The notes under the pieces were generated by a model, which was not told the origin of the DNA, searched no databases, and saw nothing but the letters and a program-made list of their open reading frames with translations. A stretch of 64,000 bases of DNA, taken from the NCBI RefSeq assembly GCF_000382385.1, contig NZ_KB908329.1:1-64000 (forward strand). The letters run 5' to 3'. Made by a program: the position numbers and the translations under genes. This stretch comes from Segatella maculosa DSM 19339 = JCM 15638. GTDB lineage: Bacteria; Bacteroidota; Bacteroidia; Bacteroidales; Bacteroidaceae. Every line of letters begins with the position of its first letter. The stretch's first letter is position 1. Shown here piece after piece: positions 9,071 through 18,399 of the stretch.

Positions 9071-12000
9071 TTATAATGTGAGATTCAAACCAAACATATA
9101 TGTTCTTGCTAAAGGATAAGTACCATAGTCTTCGCCCGGAGTCAAGTTCTGGGAAGGTCGAGCGTTCACCTCCGGATTATAACCGCTATAGTTTGTGATA
9201 GTAAAGAGGTTCTGACCGGAAACATAAACTCTCAGCTTCTCGATCTTAAACTTGTGAGTGAGACTTCTTGGTAGAGTATAGCCGAAAGAAAGGTTCTGAA
9301 GGCGAAGATACGAACCACTCTCCAAGTGCCATGTAGAAGTACGGCCATTACTTCCTGTTTGCTTGCGATTTGCACGATTAACCAAACCATTCCCTGGATT
9401 ATCAATACTCTTCCAACGATCAAGAGCCACTTTAGTGCCATTCATATTACCCTCCATATTATCAATGTAACGGCGGTTCAAATTTAATATCTTGTTGCCA
9501 TATACACCTTGGAAGTTGAAATCAATATCAAATCCGGCATACCATAATTTACCACCAAAACCATATGTGAACTTTGGCATATAGTTACCGCAGATTGTAC
9601 GGTCTTTGTCAAGATCTATCACTTTATCTCCATCAACATCCACGAACTTAAAGTCCCCGACTTTTGTGTTGGAAAGATGTGGATAGCTATTCAATTCCTC
9701 CTGTGTCTTGAACACACCGTCTTGTTGCATAAGGTAATAATTTCCGATAGACTTACCAACCTCTGTTATATAATAAGCATGTGTTACACTACCAGAAGAA
9801 ATGATTGGTGCATTCCCTGGTCCAAGAGCCTTTACCTCGTTGGTGTTTTTTGCATAGTTGATATTGAAAGAATAGCCCAAGCCATTAGCAAAAGTGTGTT
9901 GTGAAGTTAAGGATATTTCCCAGCCACGATTATTTACCTTACCTATATTTTGTAAGGAAGTGCTATAGCCTGTCAAAAGAGGTACAGGCACATAAAGCAA
10001 CATATCTGAAGTATTCGTGTTATAATAGTCTACAGAAACGCCAAGAAAACCATCAAACATCTGGAGATCAATACCGGCATTTATCATTTGGTTTTTCTCC
10101 CAGCTCAAGTCATCACGCTTGATATTATCAGGTTTGTAACCATAAACCAAACCATTCCCCAAAATATAATTATCTATAGACATGGTTGCCAAATGGTCAT
10201 AATTGCCAATCTGAAAATTACCAGTCACACCATAGCTGACACGAATCTTCATGTCATGGATGAACGATAAAGATTTTACATTCTTAAAGAATAGTTCATC
10301 GCTAATACGCCATGCAACAGAAGCAGATGGGAAGTATCCCCAACGATTATTCTTGCCAAAGCGAGAAGAACCATCAGTACGGATTGCTGCAGAAAGCATA
10401 TAACGTCCTTCATAGTTATATTGTACACGAGCCAGATATGAAGCAATTGACCATTGCGTCTTATTAGATCCCCCGTTTATTACCGTACCGCCATTTACTG
10501 TCTGGATATAGTCGTTTGGATAATCCGTAGCCGTTACATTGTTAGACTTCATTGTCTCTTTCTGGGCAGACTGCACCAGAATTGCCGCGATATTGTGCTT
10601 CTTATTTATGGTTGTATTATAGGTGAGTTGATTCTCCACCAACCAATTAAAATAGAAAGAAGATGAGCTATAGCCTGTAGGGTTGGAAGGCGTAGTATAA
10701 TAGTTTTTTCCCCTTAAAGGCAAAGAGGATTGACGATATTGGTCGTTATGTGCCCCATAATAGTCACCACCCAAGGAGAACTTATAGGATAATCCTTTCA
10801 GCAATTCCAACTCAGCAAAAGCTTTTCCTGTTATAGACATGCGATCTGTTACATTAGATTGCAAATGTACCATGGCTACAGGGTTTAACACCTCATTAAT
10901 CTGATAGTCAGTACCGATACGTAAGTAACCGTTTCCCTGATAATTATAAGAACCATCATCATTGTATATGGGAAATATAGGAGGCATCATTAATGCAGAT
11001 TGAACGATTCCATTTGCTCCTGAAGCGTCCACAGAATTAGATACAGAATAAGATGGTGCAAAATTGATACCGAACTTCAAACGTTTATGCTGACCCGAAA
11101 GATTTAAACGACCACTATATTTTTCAAAATCAGAACCGATGATAATACCATCTTTCTTCATATAGTTACCTGATACGAAATAGTTTATACTATTCGACCT
11201 GCCGGAAAGAGAAATATTATGTCCCATGGTCATTGCTGTACGAAAGATGGCATCTTGCCAATCCGTGTCAACAAGCCCTGATTGTCCGTTCAAATAGGGA
11301 ACTAACATATCAGGGATCTTCATATACCCTTCTTTACGCAGATTATTAGGGTCACTTGCACTTCCTCTGGGATTTTTATCCAAGTAAGCATTGTCATGTG
11401 CATCCTTTACAAACGCTGCATATTGATAGGCATTCATCATGTCAAGTTTTTTAGAAATGGTCTGAGTTCCGGCATATCCGTCGTACGAAATAGCCAGCTT
11501 GTCTGATACTCCCATTTTTGTTGTTACGAGAACAACTCCATTAGAACCTCGGCTACCATAGATTGCTGCAGCAGAAGCATCTTTTAAAACCTCAACAGAC
11601 TCGATATCATTGATGTTCAGGTTGGCGAAGCCACGTTCCATAGGCACTCCGTCCACAACATAAAGTGGATCACTGCCTGCATTGACTGTACTCACACCAC
11701 GAACACGGATGCTTACACTCCCCTCCGGGTCACCACTTGGCACAGTTACCTGTACACCGGGCATTTTACCGGCTAATGTCTGACGGAAATCCGTTGATGG
11801 ATTATTTGCCAAAGCCTCTGCTTTCACTGAAGATACAGCCGTAGACACATCGCGTTTTCTCTGTACGCCATAGCCAACTACGACCACTTCATCAAGCACT
11901 TTATTGTCGTCTTCCAAAGTAATATTGATAATATCGCGCCCTTTTACCTTTATATCTTGACCCTTGTAACCGATATAAGACACTGCCAACATTCCATCAG

Positions 12001-12466
12001 ACGGAATCTCTATGGTATAGTTACCAGATAAATCTGTTATAACACCATTTTTAGTTGTTCCTTTTTCCATCACCGTAGCGCCGATGATTGGTTCGCCGGT
12101 GGCATCCGTAATCTGTCCTGAAATCTTTTTCTTGTTCGTGTTTGAAGATTTGGAGGGGGTCTTTGATGACTTTGGGCGTACGGTAATGTAATTCCCATTG
12201 ATCTCGTATTCGCAGCCGGCACTCTGCAATACAAGCTTGAGTAATTCCAAAGCGTCGCCCTCTGTCTTAGAGACGGAGTGTGTGCGTGACGTGTCTATCA
12301 ATGTAGCGTTGTAGACAATGCGGTACTTCGAGGCTTTCTCGATTTTTTCAAACGCTTGCTTTAGTGTCACTTTGTTCGATCCCAGAAAGACTGTCTGGGC
12401 ATGAACTGTCATGCAGCCTGCAAGAAAAGCCCCTGCGACAAGGGCCGAGAGTCTTCGTGTGTTCAT
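9071..12466 (-). CDS. SusC/RagA-family TonB-linked receptor with STN signalling domain
   Basis: A 1131-residue outer-membrane protein. After the signal peptide (about 1-23) comes an STN/secretin-like domain (about 25-98), then a carboxypeptidase-regulatory-like domain (about 113-190), the Ton-box region LDEVVVVGYG (191-200), a plug (VYVVDGVPM, IYGSRGSNGVVLVTTK) and a long 22-strand-type barrel ending in FGLNLTL. The STN domain is the part that contacts FecR anti-sigma factors, and a FecR/ECF pair lies just upstream, so surface signalling is expected. It would import the substrate bound by the adjacent SusD. Confidence 0.95.
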   Translation of the reverse strand: MNTRRLSALVAGAFLAGCMTVHAQTVFLGSNKVTLKQAFEKIEKASKYRIVYNATLIDTSRTHSVSKTEGDALELLKLVLQSAGCEYEINGNYITVRPKSSKTPSKSSNTNKKKISGQITDATGEPIIGATVMEKGTTKNGVITDLSGNYTIEIPSDGMLAVSYIGYKGQDIKVKGRDIINITLEDDNKVLDEVVVVGYGVQRKRDVSTAVSSVKAEALANNPSTDFRQTLAGKMPGVQVTVPSGDPEGSVSIRVRGVSTVNAGSDPLYVVDGVPMERGFANLNINDIESVEVLKDASAAAIYGSRGSNGVVLVTTKMGVSDKLAISYDGYAGTQTISKKLDMMNAYQYAAFVKDAHDNAYLDKNPRGSASDPNNLRKEGYMKIPDMLVPYLNGQSGLVDTDWQDAIFRTAMTMGHNISLSGRSNSINYFVSGNYMKKDGIIIGSDFEKYSGRLNLSGQHKRLKFGINFAPSYSVSNSVDASGANGIVQSALMMPPIFPIYNDDGSYNYQGNGYLRIGTDYQINEVLNPVAMVHLQSNVTDRMSITGKAFAELELLKGLSYKFSLGGDYYGAHNDQYRQSSLPLRGKNYYTTPSNPTGYSSSSFYFNWLVENQLTYNTTINKKHNIAAILVQSAQKETMKSNNVTATDYPNDYIQTVNGGTVINGGSNKTQWSIASYLARVQYNYEGRYMLSAAIRTDGSSRFGKNNRWGYFPSASVAWRISDELFFKNVKSLSFIHDMKIRVSYGVTGNFQIGNYDHLATMSIDNYILGNGLVYGYKPDNIKRDDLSWEKNQMINAGIDLQMFDGFLGVSVDYYNTNTSDMLLYVPVPLLTGYSTSLQNIGKVNNRGWEISLTSQHTFANGLGYSFNINYAKNTNEVKALGPGNAPIISSGSVTHAYYITEVGKSIGNYYLMQQDGVFKTQEELNSYPHLSNTKVGDFKFVDVDGDKVIDLDKDRTICGNYMPKFTYGFGGKLWYAGFDIDFNFQGVYGNKILNLNRRYIDNMEGNMNGTKVALDRWKSIDNPGNGLVNRANRKQTGSNGRTSTWHLESGSYLRLQNLSFGYTLPRSLTHKFKIEKLRVYVSGQNLFTITNYSGYNPEVNARPSQNLTPGEDYGTYPLARTYMFGLNLTL

Positions 12467-12568
12467 AAACTTTGACTTTTGATTGTTGGTTTTCTTTTGT
12501 TTTTTGGGTTTTTATATTTCTAAAGACCTTAAAAGTTGCCGTTACACCCAACAGAAAATAAAAAATAT

Positions 12569-12576
12569 CAAAAATA
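12569..12576 (-). promoter_or_regulatory. Possible -7 element of susC
   Basis: The minus strand reads TATTTTTG about 100 bp upstream of the susC ATG. If used it gives a ~95-nt leader. The local ECF sigma may instead use an unrecognised promoter in the same A/T-rich stretch (12467-12640). Confidence 0.3.
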
Positions 12577-12815
12577 AGACCAAGAACCGTAAACACGAAT
12601 CCGTTTTTGAAAAGTCTGTCCGTATTGGATAAGTCTCCCGTTGCAGTCTACCTCGCCGAGAAATCAACCAAATCTATCCAAATATTCCAAATATTTTTAT
12701 GCATCAATATTTGTTCGATTTGTTTCGATTTTTTCGCTAACGCTCAACAACCCGTGTGTGATTTCTGCCTGCAGAGCACTCTTTTCCTTCGTCATTTATG
12801 CACACCGGTTGGACA

Positions 12816-12935
12816 GACGCACGAGCCGTGCGTCCCTACATGCCTCTTGCCTGCAAATCATCTTGATAACAGGACGAATCATCAAGGTCAAAGTTCAATG
12901 TTCAAAGTTCAAAATCAAAGTCCCTACATGCCGCA
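12816..12935. repeat. Composite intergenic repeat (palindrome + AAAGTTCAA element)
   Basis: A palindrome GACGCACGAGCCGTGCGTC followed by CCTACATG, a linker CTCTTGCCTGCAAATCAT and then a run of AAAGTTCAATGTTCAAAG type ending again in CCCTACATG. The same order recurs at 15486-15645 and, inverted, at 45460-45580. It lies in the susC-fecR gap. Confidence 0.8.
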
Positions 12936-12954
12936 CAACAACCAACTTGTTCAC

Positions 12955-13110
12955 CCGTTTGCTCGTCAACTGTCAACTAAATGGATAATCAACGACCTAC
13001 ACTTCGTTTTCCAATCTCAGCTATTTCGTCGTGCAATATGGCTGGTCTCATCGCGCAATATGACTCGTATTACCGAGCAATCTCAGCCATTTTACACACG
13101 GCAGGCAACA
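12955..13110. repeat. CATTTTGC-family intergenic repeat, copy 1
   Basis: After ACTGTCAACTAAATGGATAA and ATCAACGAC the sequence carries short units of the form AATCTCAGC-CATTTT/TATTTCG-(C/T)GYGCAATATGG. Related stretches occur at 15130-15280 (inverted), 27255-27400, 45655-45785 and 53850-53965. It fills the space before the 3' end of fecR; no gene is seen in 12467-13149. Confidence 0.7.
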
Positions 13111-13149
13111 TGGTGCCTCGCTCACCCGTCATGCGTTTACCGATAAACC

Positions 13150-14088
13150 TCAGTATATGACGACACTGTCTCCATCAATTTTGTATTGGAAATCAGGAAA
13201 GATGTTGCCTATGACCCTAAGGGCTCCTTCAAGAGTCTCCCCACGGTTGAAGTGTGCAGTGACACATTGACGACGGTTCTTCCTTGAACGGATAGAAACT
13301 TTAACGCCATAAACCTCAGAAAGCTTGTTCATCGTTTCTTCCAACGTCATATTGTCAATGGTGATCTGTGCCGTTTTCCATGCGGGCACTAACTTTGGAA
13401 GTCCTCTGCCCACGTTGACGCTTCCGTTCTTCACGTTGTACGAAAGACTCTCGTCTTGCGAGAGCCTGTATGTGGTGCGTCCCTTTTCCGGATAGAGTTC
13501 CACGCAGCCGGTTTTCACATAGACGTAGACCTCATCTGTCGTCATGTAGGACGACACGGTGAACGAAGTGCCGATGTCGGTTATATCAAAATAGGGCGTT
13601 ATAACGTGAAACGGCTTCGCACTATCGTGATGAATGTCGAAGAAAGCCTCACCGACAAGGTAAAGTCTGCGTTCTTTGCCATCAAAGGTTGTCGGATATT
13701 GAATTACCGTTCCACCTTTCATATTCACCTTCGTCCCATCGGGCAACACGAATGCCTTGCGTTCTCCTTCTCGGGTATATTTATATTGTAAGGTAAAGGC
13801 TTCTGCCTGCTTCATGTTATTAATGACATAAAACTCGGCCAATCCGACGAATATAAGTGCAGGCAGGAAGACTGCTGCGACTTTCAGCCACAAACGGTTT
13901 CGCAAGAACATACGCTTTTTCTCTATACGTTCCTCCGTTTCTATCTCATCCCACAATTGCTGATAGGCTTCCGTAGCGATACTGTCGTCTTTCGTCGCTA
14001 CCAACCGCCTCAAAATCTTTTCTCTTGTTTCCGGTCTTACCTCATGATGAGCGTAATATGCGATTATTTTTCTTATCGTGTCTGTCAT
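13150..14088 (-). CDS. FecR-family anti-sigma factor
   Basis: A 312-residue single-pass membrane protein. The N-terminal cytoplasmic part (1-65) should bind the sigma factor, followed by a hydrophobic segment (about 67-89) and a periplasmic FecR domain. Diagnostic stretches are VLPDGTKVNMKGGTVIQYP, VYLVGEAFFDI-type and DIGTSFTVSSY, with a C-terminal DUF4974-like part (ITIDNMTLEETMNKLSEVYG). Such proteins hold an ECF sigma until an STN-containing receptor signals ligand binding. It lies 75 bp downstream of the sigma gene and upstream of susC. Confidence 0.93.
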   Translation of the reverse strand: MTDTIRKIIAYYAHHEVRPETREKILRRLVATKDDSIATEAYQQLWDEIETEERIEKKRMFLRNRLWLKVAAVFLPALIFVGLAEFYVINNMKQAEAFTLQYKYTREGERKAFVLPDGTKVNMKGGTVIQYPTTFDGKERRLYLVGEAFFDIHHDSAKPFHVITPYFDITDIGTSFTVSSYMTTDEVYVYVKTGCVELYPEKGRTTYRLSQDESLSYNVKNGSVNVGRGLPKLVPAWKTAQITIDNMTLEETMNKLSEVYGVKVSIRSRKNRRQCVTAHFNRGETLEGALRVIGNIFPDFQYKIDGDSVVIY

Positions 14089-14163
14089 ATGAAACGCTTA
14101 TGATTTGTTTTTCCTTTTTCTGAAAATCATTCTTTTATTCTATAAAGACATATCGGGAACGAG

Positions 14164-14718
14164 CTACACCCAAAAGAGCGAGACGAACAGTATCAGGAAC
14201 AGTTCATTTTTAATATCTTTTAGCGCAAGATTGAGATGATTCTCGACCGTTTTCTTCTGTATGCCGAGCCTTGAGGCTATCTCTTCGTTTTTCAGATGCT
14301 GCTCTCTACTCATGCGATAGATCGTTTGTCGCTGCTCGGGCATATTCTCTACGACCATTTCTATCAGTAGTTGCGTGTCACTTGCCACCAGATTGTCGTG
14401 AGGGGTTACGGCATCCGTTTTCTCCGGTATCTTGTCCGAGCCATTATTTTTCATCTTTCTCGAAGACAGATAATCCAGAATGGAATTCTTTGAAAGCATG
14501 AAAAGATAGCTGTCCAAGCTGGCGACCTCTAAAAGTCGTGCTCGCCTCAGCCACACTTTCATAAAGATGATTTGACAAACGTCGTCGGCATCCTGAGCAT
14601 TCTTTAGCAGCATGAGGGCAAACTGATGGACCTTGGGGAAAAAGGTCCGGTGCAATGCCTCGAAAGTGCGTGCGTCTCCCTCTGCCAACTTTCTGATTTC
14701 TTTCTGATTAAAGTTCAT
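14164..14718 (-). CDS. ECF-type RNA polymerase sigma factor
   Basis: A 184-residue sigma-70-family protein of the Bacteroidetes ECF class. Region 2 spans DARTFEALHRTFFPKVHQFA to LLKNAQDADDVCQIIFMKVW. Region 4 is MPEQRQTIYRMSREQHLKNE followed by the helix-turn-helix EIASRLGIQKKTVENHL. The ATG at 14718 is preferred. A longer frame reaches 14763 with a TTG, but that TTG lies inside the -7 element and would not be transcribed. The downstream FecR gene is its likely anti-sigma, and the susC operon its likely target. Confidence 0.92.
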   Translation of the reverse strand: MNFNQKEIRKLAEGDARTFEALHRTFFPKVHQFALMLLKNAQDADDVCQIIFMKVWLRRARLLEVASLDSYLFMLSKNSILDYLSSRKMKNNGSDKIPEKTDAVTPHDNLVASDTQLLIEMVVENMPEQRQTIYRMSREQHLKNEEIASRLGIQKKTVENHLNLALKDIKNELFLILFVSLFWV

Positions 14719-14760
14719 GTGCTCTTTTCCGCTAATAAAATTCCTTTTCTTTTCTCGTGA

Positions 14761-14768
14761 CAAAAATA
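14761..14768 (-). promoter_or_regulatory. -7 element of the ECF sigma gene
   Basis: The minus strand reads TATTTTTG, 43 bp upstream of the ATG at 14718. It decides the start choice for that gene. Confidence 0.5.
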
Positions 14769-14952
14769 CTTAAAATTAGTTGGTTCGCCAAGAATTTCTT
14801 ATGTTTTCGTCCGGAGGGGACTCCGTACGATAAAAGGAAAAGTAATAGGTATCAATCATATAAAACCCACTTTATGAATCAACATGGCAAGCTTGATTCC
14901 AAAACAACATACGGACAAAAACATATACCATTTCATTTTCTTCCCGAAAAAC

Positions 14953-14984
14953 TTGCAAAGGGGGTGCAAGATTTTGTATCTTTG
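14953..14984 (+). promoter_or_regulatory. Promoter-like sequence with no gene downstream
   Basis: TTG (14953-14955), a 21-bp spacer and TATCTTTG (14977-14984) match the Bacteroidetes promoter form. Only repeats follow, up to the convergent gene at 15665. It may be the remnant of a lost gene or drive a small RNA. Confidence 0.35.
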
Positions 14985-15061
14985 CAGAAGACAGGCGGCG
15001 CTCAGCAAGACGAAAAGAGTAGAAAAAGTCGATGACGACGCCGACGTTGTGCAGCATTCGC

Positions 15062-15285
15062 CATGCCCGCAAGCTCGGGCTCCCTCCCTTTGGGAGGGCC
15101 GGGGTAGGTATTGGGAGGGCCGAAGTAAGTGTCCCGGCTTGCAACATGGCCCATATCGGACTGCAACATGGGTCATTTCACCGTGCGAAATGACTGAGAT
15201 TACCGTGCAAAATGGGTGAGATTGGAACACAAGATGTAAGCTATTGATTATCAATTTGGTTGACAGCTGACGAGTAGGCTGGTAG
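15062..15285. repeat. GGGAGG palindrome plus inverted CATTTTGC-family copy
   Basis: 15062-15125 holds CTCCCTCCC-TTT-GGGAGGG, then GGGAGGGCCG again. 15130-15285 is a reverse-strand copy of the CATTTTGC element: GGGTCATTTC, GACTGAGATTACCGTGCAAA and ATGGGTGAGATTGGAA, ending in TTGATTATCAATTTGGTTGA. Confidence 0.65.
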
Positions 15286-15305
15286 ACAAGTTCCATGCTC
15301 GTGGG

Positions 15306-15645
15306 TATGTAGGGACGCACGGCCCGTGTGTCCGTCGAAACAACCCTGCATATCGTTTGACATTCAACCGGAGTGGGACGCACGAGCCAATGCATCTAAA
15401 CTTGCATTTTACCTTGGACGGACGCACGAACCGTGCGCCCCTACATGGATACAGGAATAGCAAGATACGTTGGACTTTCAAAAGCGGACGCACGAACCGT
15501 GCGTCCCTACATGCCTTTTGCCTACAAATCATTTTTTAATAGAACTAATCCTAAAGTTCAAAATTCAATGTTCAATGTTCAAAGTCAAAAACCTCAAAGG
15601 TCAAAGTTCAAAATTCAATGTTCAAAATCAAAGTCCCTACATGCC
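15306..15645. repeat. Cluster of GGACGCACG palindromes and AAAGTTCAA elements
   Basis: Palindromes are at 15306-15334, 15419-15448 and 15486-15512, with a half copy near 15375. The last is followed by the linker CCTTTTGCCTACAAATCATT and two rounds of AAAGTTCAAAATTCAATG-type sequence. The 946-bp space 14719-15664 contains this, the two preceding repeat blocks and the orphan promoter, and no convincing gene. Confidence 0.8.
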
Positions 15646-15664
15646 CATGTTGGCCGGAACGGAC

Positions 15665-16039
15665 CTAAAGCATCTGCTTGGCAACGTCTACGGTCACCTC
15701 TAATACGCTCCTGATAAAGGGATATTTCTGATGCATCATCTCGTAGTCGGGCCCCGTGGTGAGGAACTTTGCCCGCCCTTCTATGCGAAATCCCGTGCCT
15801 TGGTAGCCGTTGAAGCCCTCTACGTTGCGCGTGCCTAACGCCAAAAGGACGCGGTTGTTCACCTCGACATTGGCCTCTGTCTTCTTCATTCCAGCGGCGG
15901 GAATGAGGATTCTCTCGTCATCCGTCACCACCAAATAGCTGTTCCAAGTGCATGCTAAGTGGGGTTCTGCATGCCCCCATGACACGATTGAGACGACACC
16001 CTCATTGCGAATGACTTCGAAAAACTTTTCTGTAAGCAT
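15665..16039 (-). CDS. Pyridoxamine 5'-phosphate oxidase-like FMN protein
   Basis: A 124-residue small split-barrel protein of the PNPOx-like family (general stress/FMN-binding type). Recognisable parts are VISIVSWG-type strand 1 with GHAEPHLACTWNSYLVV, ERILIPAAGMKKTEANV and VLLALGTRNVEGFNGYQGTG, then GRAKFLTTGPDYEMM. The start at 16039 is chosen because the family begins at this MLTEKFFEVI; an upstream in-frame extension of 36 residues is possible but lacks family features. Flavin binding and electron donor are not determined. It is convergent with nothing and divergent from the next gene. Confidence 0.75.
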   Translation of the reverse strand: MLTEKFFEVIRNEGVVSIVSWGHAEPHLACTWNSYLVVTDDERILIPAAGMKKTEANVEVNNRVLLALGTRNVEGFNGYQGTGFRIEGRAKFLTTGPDYEMMHQKYPFIRSVLEVTVDVAKQML

Positions 16040-16162
16040 TTTTGTTCCTCTATTTTGTTCAAACAGGTGGGCAAAGTTACGAAATAAAAGTGAGAGTTCG
16101 GTGCTGTCTTCTTGGTAATTTGCAGCGAGAAACAGTTGACGGGGCATTTTCTTTTCCTACGG

Positions 16163-16193
16163 TTTGCATTCTATGATAATTTTCCTATATTTG
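16163..16193 (+). promoter_or_regulatory. Promoter of the 16222 gene
   Basis: TTTG (16163-16166), a 19-bp spacer and TATATTTG (16186-16193) form a full Bacteroidetes consensus, 28 bp before the ATG. Confidence 0.65.
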
Positions 16194-16221
16194 CAATTGC
16201 TATCATAACACTTTAGAAATC

Positions 16222-17457
16222 ATGACAAAGAAACAGACGATTCTCGTGCTCTTGCTGGTTTTAATGGGCTGGACTGGTTTGGCGAAAGCGCCGAACGACA
16301 AGCTCAAGGAGCAGCTCCTGCGCTATGACTACAGCCAGCTGCTGATGGAGAACGACTTTTTAGGCTACATCGGCAACGGCCAACGGCTCTATATGCACTT
16401 TGACACGATCTATAAAGACCCTGTGAAACCACAGTATTATCACGTAGAAGGCAAGAGCAAAGTGAAGCAGAACCTCTGTAGTTTCACAGGGGGCATAACC
16501 ATTCATTCCTTTGCACCGAACGAAGAATCTGACAGTCTTGTAAAACGATATCATCTTAAAGCGCAGTATCAGTTGAATGAGGATGCCAACCAACGCGGTT
16601 CGGGTTTCTTTGCCGGTCGACTCACTTCCGACTTCTTCATCTATAGGGATTCCATTTGTTTCGACGAAATGGAAGGTGGCGAGGACGGCTATAATAACAA
16701 CCAATTTGAGGGCCGTTGGACCTCTTATCGCACGAAAATATCGAAGAAAGCGAATTTCGGCATAGGACGAATTCCCGACTCCGGCAATCTCGATGTAGGG
16801 GCAGCAGAGTTCCATGTGGACCCCAAAAAGCAGCATCTGGGCTGGGAAAGCTATACGGAAGCCTTTGAAACAGAGACTCCCGAAGGCCAAAAAGCACAGG
16901 CAGAAGAGGACCGTGAGTGGTGGAAAGGCGATAAAGAGGTCTTTATTTCATGGCAATCGAAAACAGAAAATGAGGCAGTTAAGCTTGACATTTACCGCAA
17001 TAAACATTATCTCCAAACACTTAATTTGGGCGAAAATGTTCTGGAGTACTGGGTAGATCAGAGTGATTACAACTTCGACGGACATCGAGACTTCGCGGTT
17101 TGGCTTGATTATGCAGAAAGCAAAAGGGTCTTCTTGTGGTCTGAGAAGCAAGGAAAATATGTGCATGAACCCTTTTTCGACAACTTAGAGTCACCCACAA
17201 TCTTCAAAGATGCCCGTTGTATTGTGGACACTCGTTACGTCAACGACAAATGTATTGAGCATGTCATGTATCAATATGACGGGCAGAATTACCGTCTTCA
17301 TTCCACCTTGGTGCAACGTGGTTACTATCCGGAATACGACCGACTTATCTTTTATGACGCAGCAGGAAACCGTGTACGTGAGTTGCAAAACCCCACATTC
17401 AAACAGTTTACTCCGCTTTGGCAGAAGTATGCCGTGCTGTATTATATCGACGGATAG
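16222..17457 (+). CDS. Secreted protein of unknown function
   Basis: A 411-residue protein with a signal peptide (about 1-23, ending GLAKA). The body is polar and beta-rich. A stretch DYNFDGHRDFAVWLDYAES near residue 285 resembles an FG-GAP/EF-hand-like calcium loop as found in XAC2610-type proteins; I see no enzyme motif. It has its own promoter, and the next gene starts 118 bp later with another promoter, so it is probably monocistronic. Not recognised beyond this. Confidence 0.75.
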   Translation: MTKKQTILVLLLVLMGWTGLAKAPNDKLKEQLLRYDYSQLLMENDFLGYIGNGQRLYMHFDTIYKDPVKPQYYHVEGKSKVKQNLCSFTGGITIHSFAPNEESDSLVKRYHLKAQYQLNEDANQRGSGFFAGRLTSDFFIYRDSICFDEMEGGEDGYNNNQFEGRWTSYRTKISKKANFGIGRIPDSGNLDVGAAEFHVDPKKQHLGWESYTEAFETETPEGQKAQAEEDREWWKGDKEVFISWQSKTENEAVKLDIYRNKHYLQTLNLGENVLEYWVDQSDYNFDGHRDFAVWLDYAESKRVFLWSEKQGKYVHEPFFDNLESPTIFKDARCIVDTRYVNDKCIEHVMYQYDGQNYRLHSTLVQRGYYPEYDRLIFYDAAGNRVRELQNPTFKQFTPLWQKYAVLYYIDG

Positions 17458-17544
17458 AAATGGTTTCATGCCCCATTGTCCAACATTTTAGCGTGTAAGT
17501 TGTAATTAATTCCACCATAAAGGCGTTGTATCTCAACTTTTTAC

Positions 17545-17552
17545 TACCTTTG
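17545..17552 (+). promoter_or_regulatory. -7 element upstream of pdxY
   Basis: TACCTTTG lies 23 bp before the ATG at 17576. A TTG 16 bp upstream is closer than the usual 19-21. Confidence 0.45.
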
Positions 17553-17575
17553 TCTGCGATTACAGCAAAGTAAGA

Positions 17576-18394
17576 ATGAGCAAGAAACAAATTCTTTTGA
17601 TCAACGACATGGCGGGCTATGGCAAAGTAGCCACGGCCGCCATGCTGCCTATTCTGTCTTATTTCGGCCACCCGACCTATAATCTTCCGACGGCATTGGT
17701 ATCGAATACGCTCGACTATGGCAAGTTTAATATTCTCGATACCACGGACTATATACAAGGCGTTTTCCCCGTTTGGAAGGCCTTGGGCTTTAGGTTTGAT
17801 GCCATAGCCACGGGCTTTATCGTCAGCGAAAGACAGGCTTCTATCGTGTCACGCTACTGTCTTGAACAGGCAGAAACGGGCACAACAATCTTCGTGGACC
17901 CTATCATGGGCGACGAAGGCAAGCTCTATAACGGCGTAACCCCAGCCGCCATCAAGAGCATGAGGGCCATGTTGAGCGTGGCACATCTGTGCTATCCCAA
18001 CTACACCGAGGCCTGTTATCTGACCAATTGCACGTATCATCCTGACGGTGTGAGCCTTGATGAAGCTTATAGCCTGTTGGATCATCTGCGCAAGATAGGT
18101 GCGAAATCGGCGCTCATCACGAGCATTCCCGTAGACGGAAAGCCCGCTGTTGTGGGCTATAACCACATGGACGATACGTATTTCAGGCTGGGCTACGACG
18201 AGATTCCCGTTCATTTCCCCGGCACGGGCGATATTTTTTCGGCCATACTCATCGGGCATTTGCTTGATGATAAGCCCTTGACTGTTGCCACACAAAAGGC
18301 CATGGACGGCGTATATGAACTGATTCTCCGCAACAAGGACAATGCGGATAAGAACCGAGGTATACCTCTTGAGCAGTATTTGAACATTCTTTAG
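17576..18394 (+). CDS. pdxY: Pyridoxal/pyridoxamine kinase (PdxY-like)
   Basis: A 272-residue ribokinase-superfamily enzyme phosphorylating B6 vitamers. It begins LLINDMAGYGKVATAAMLPI, the GYG substrate loop of the PdxY/PdxK group. It also has VDPIMGDEGKLYNG (metal/ATP region), NYTEACYL and the PGTGDIFSA anion hole with the catalytic Asp. Length fits the family (~270-290). It is followed after 5 bp by the transporter gene, suggesting one transcript. It may salvage B6; a nearby flavin-type oxidase gene of the PNPOx fold is a suggestive but unproven link. Confidence 0.88.
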   Translation: MSKKQILLINDMAGYGKVATAAMLPILSYFGHPTYNLPTALVSNTLDYGKFNILDTTDYIQGVFPVWKALGFRFDAIATGFIVSERQASIVSRYCLEQAETGTTIFVDPIMGDEGKLYNGVTPAAIKSMRAMLSVAHLCYPNYTEACYLTNCTYHPDGVSLDEAYSLLDHLRKIGAKSALITSIPVDGKPAVVGYNHMDDTYFRLGYDEIPVHFPGTGDIFSAILIGHLLDDKPLTVATQKAMDGVYELILRNKDNADKNRGIPLEQYLNIL

Positions 18395-18399
18395 CGGAT

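Noticed and set aside
12607..13146. 179-codon plus-strand frame between susC and fecR
   Set aside because: It runs through two repeat families, has no start context and its peptide recurs only where the repeats recur.
14856..15395. 179-codon minus-strand frame
   Set aside because: It is composed of three different intergenic repeats and an orphan promoter; no domain is recognisable.
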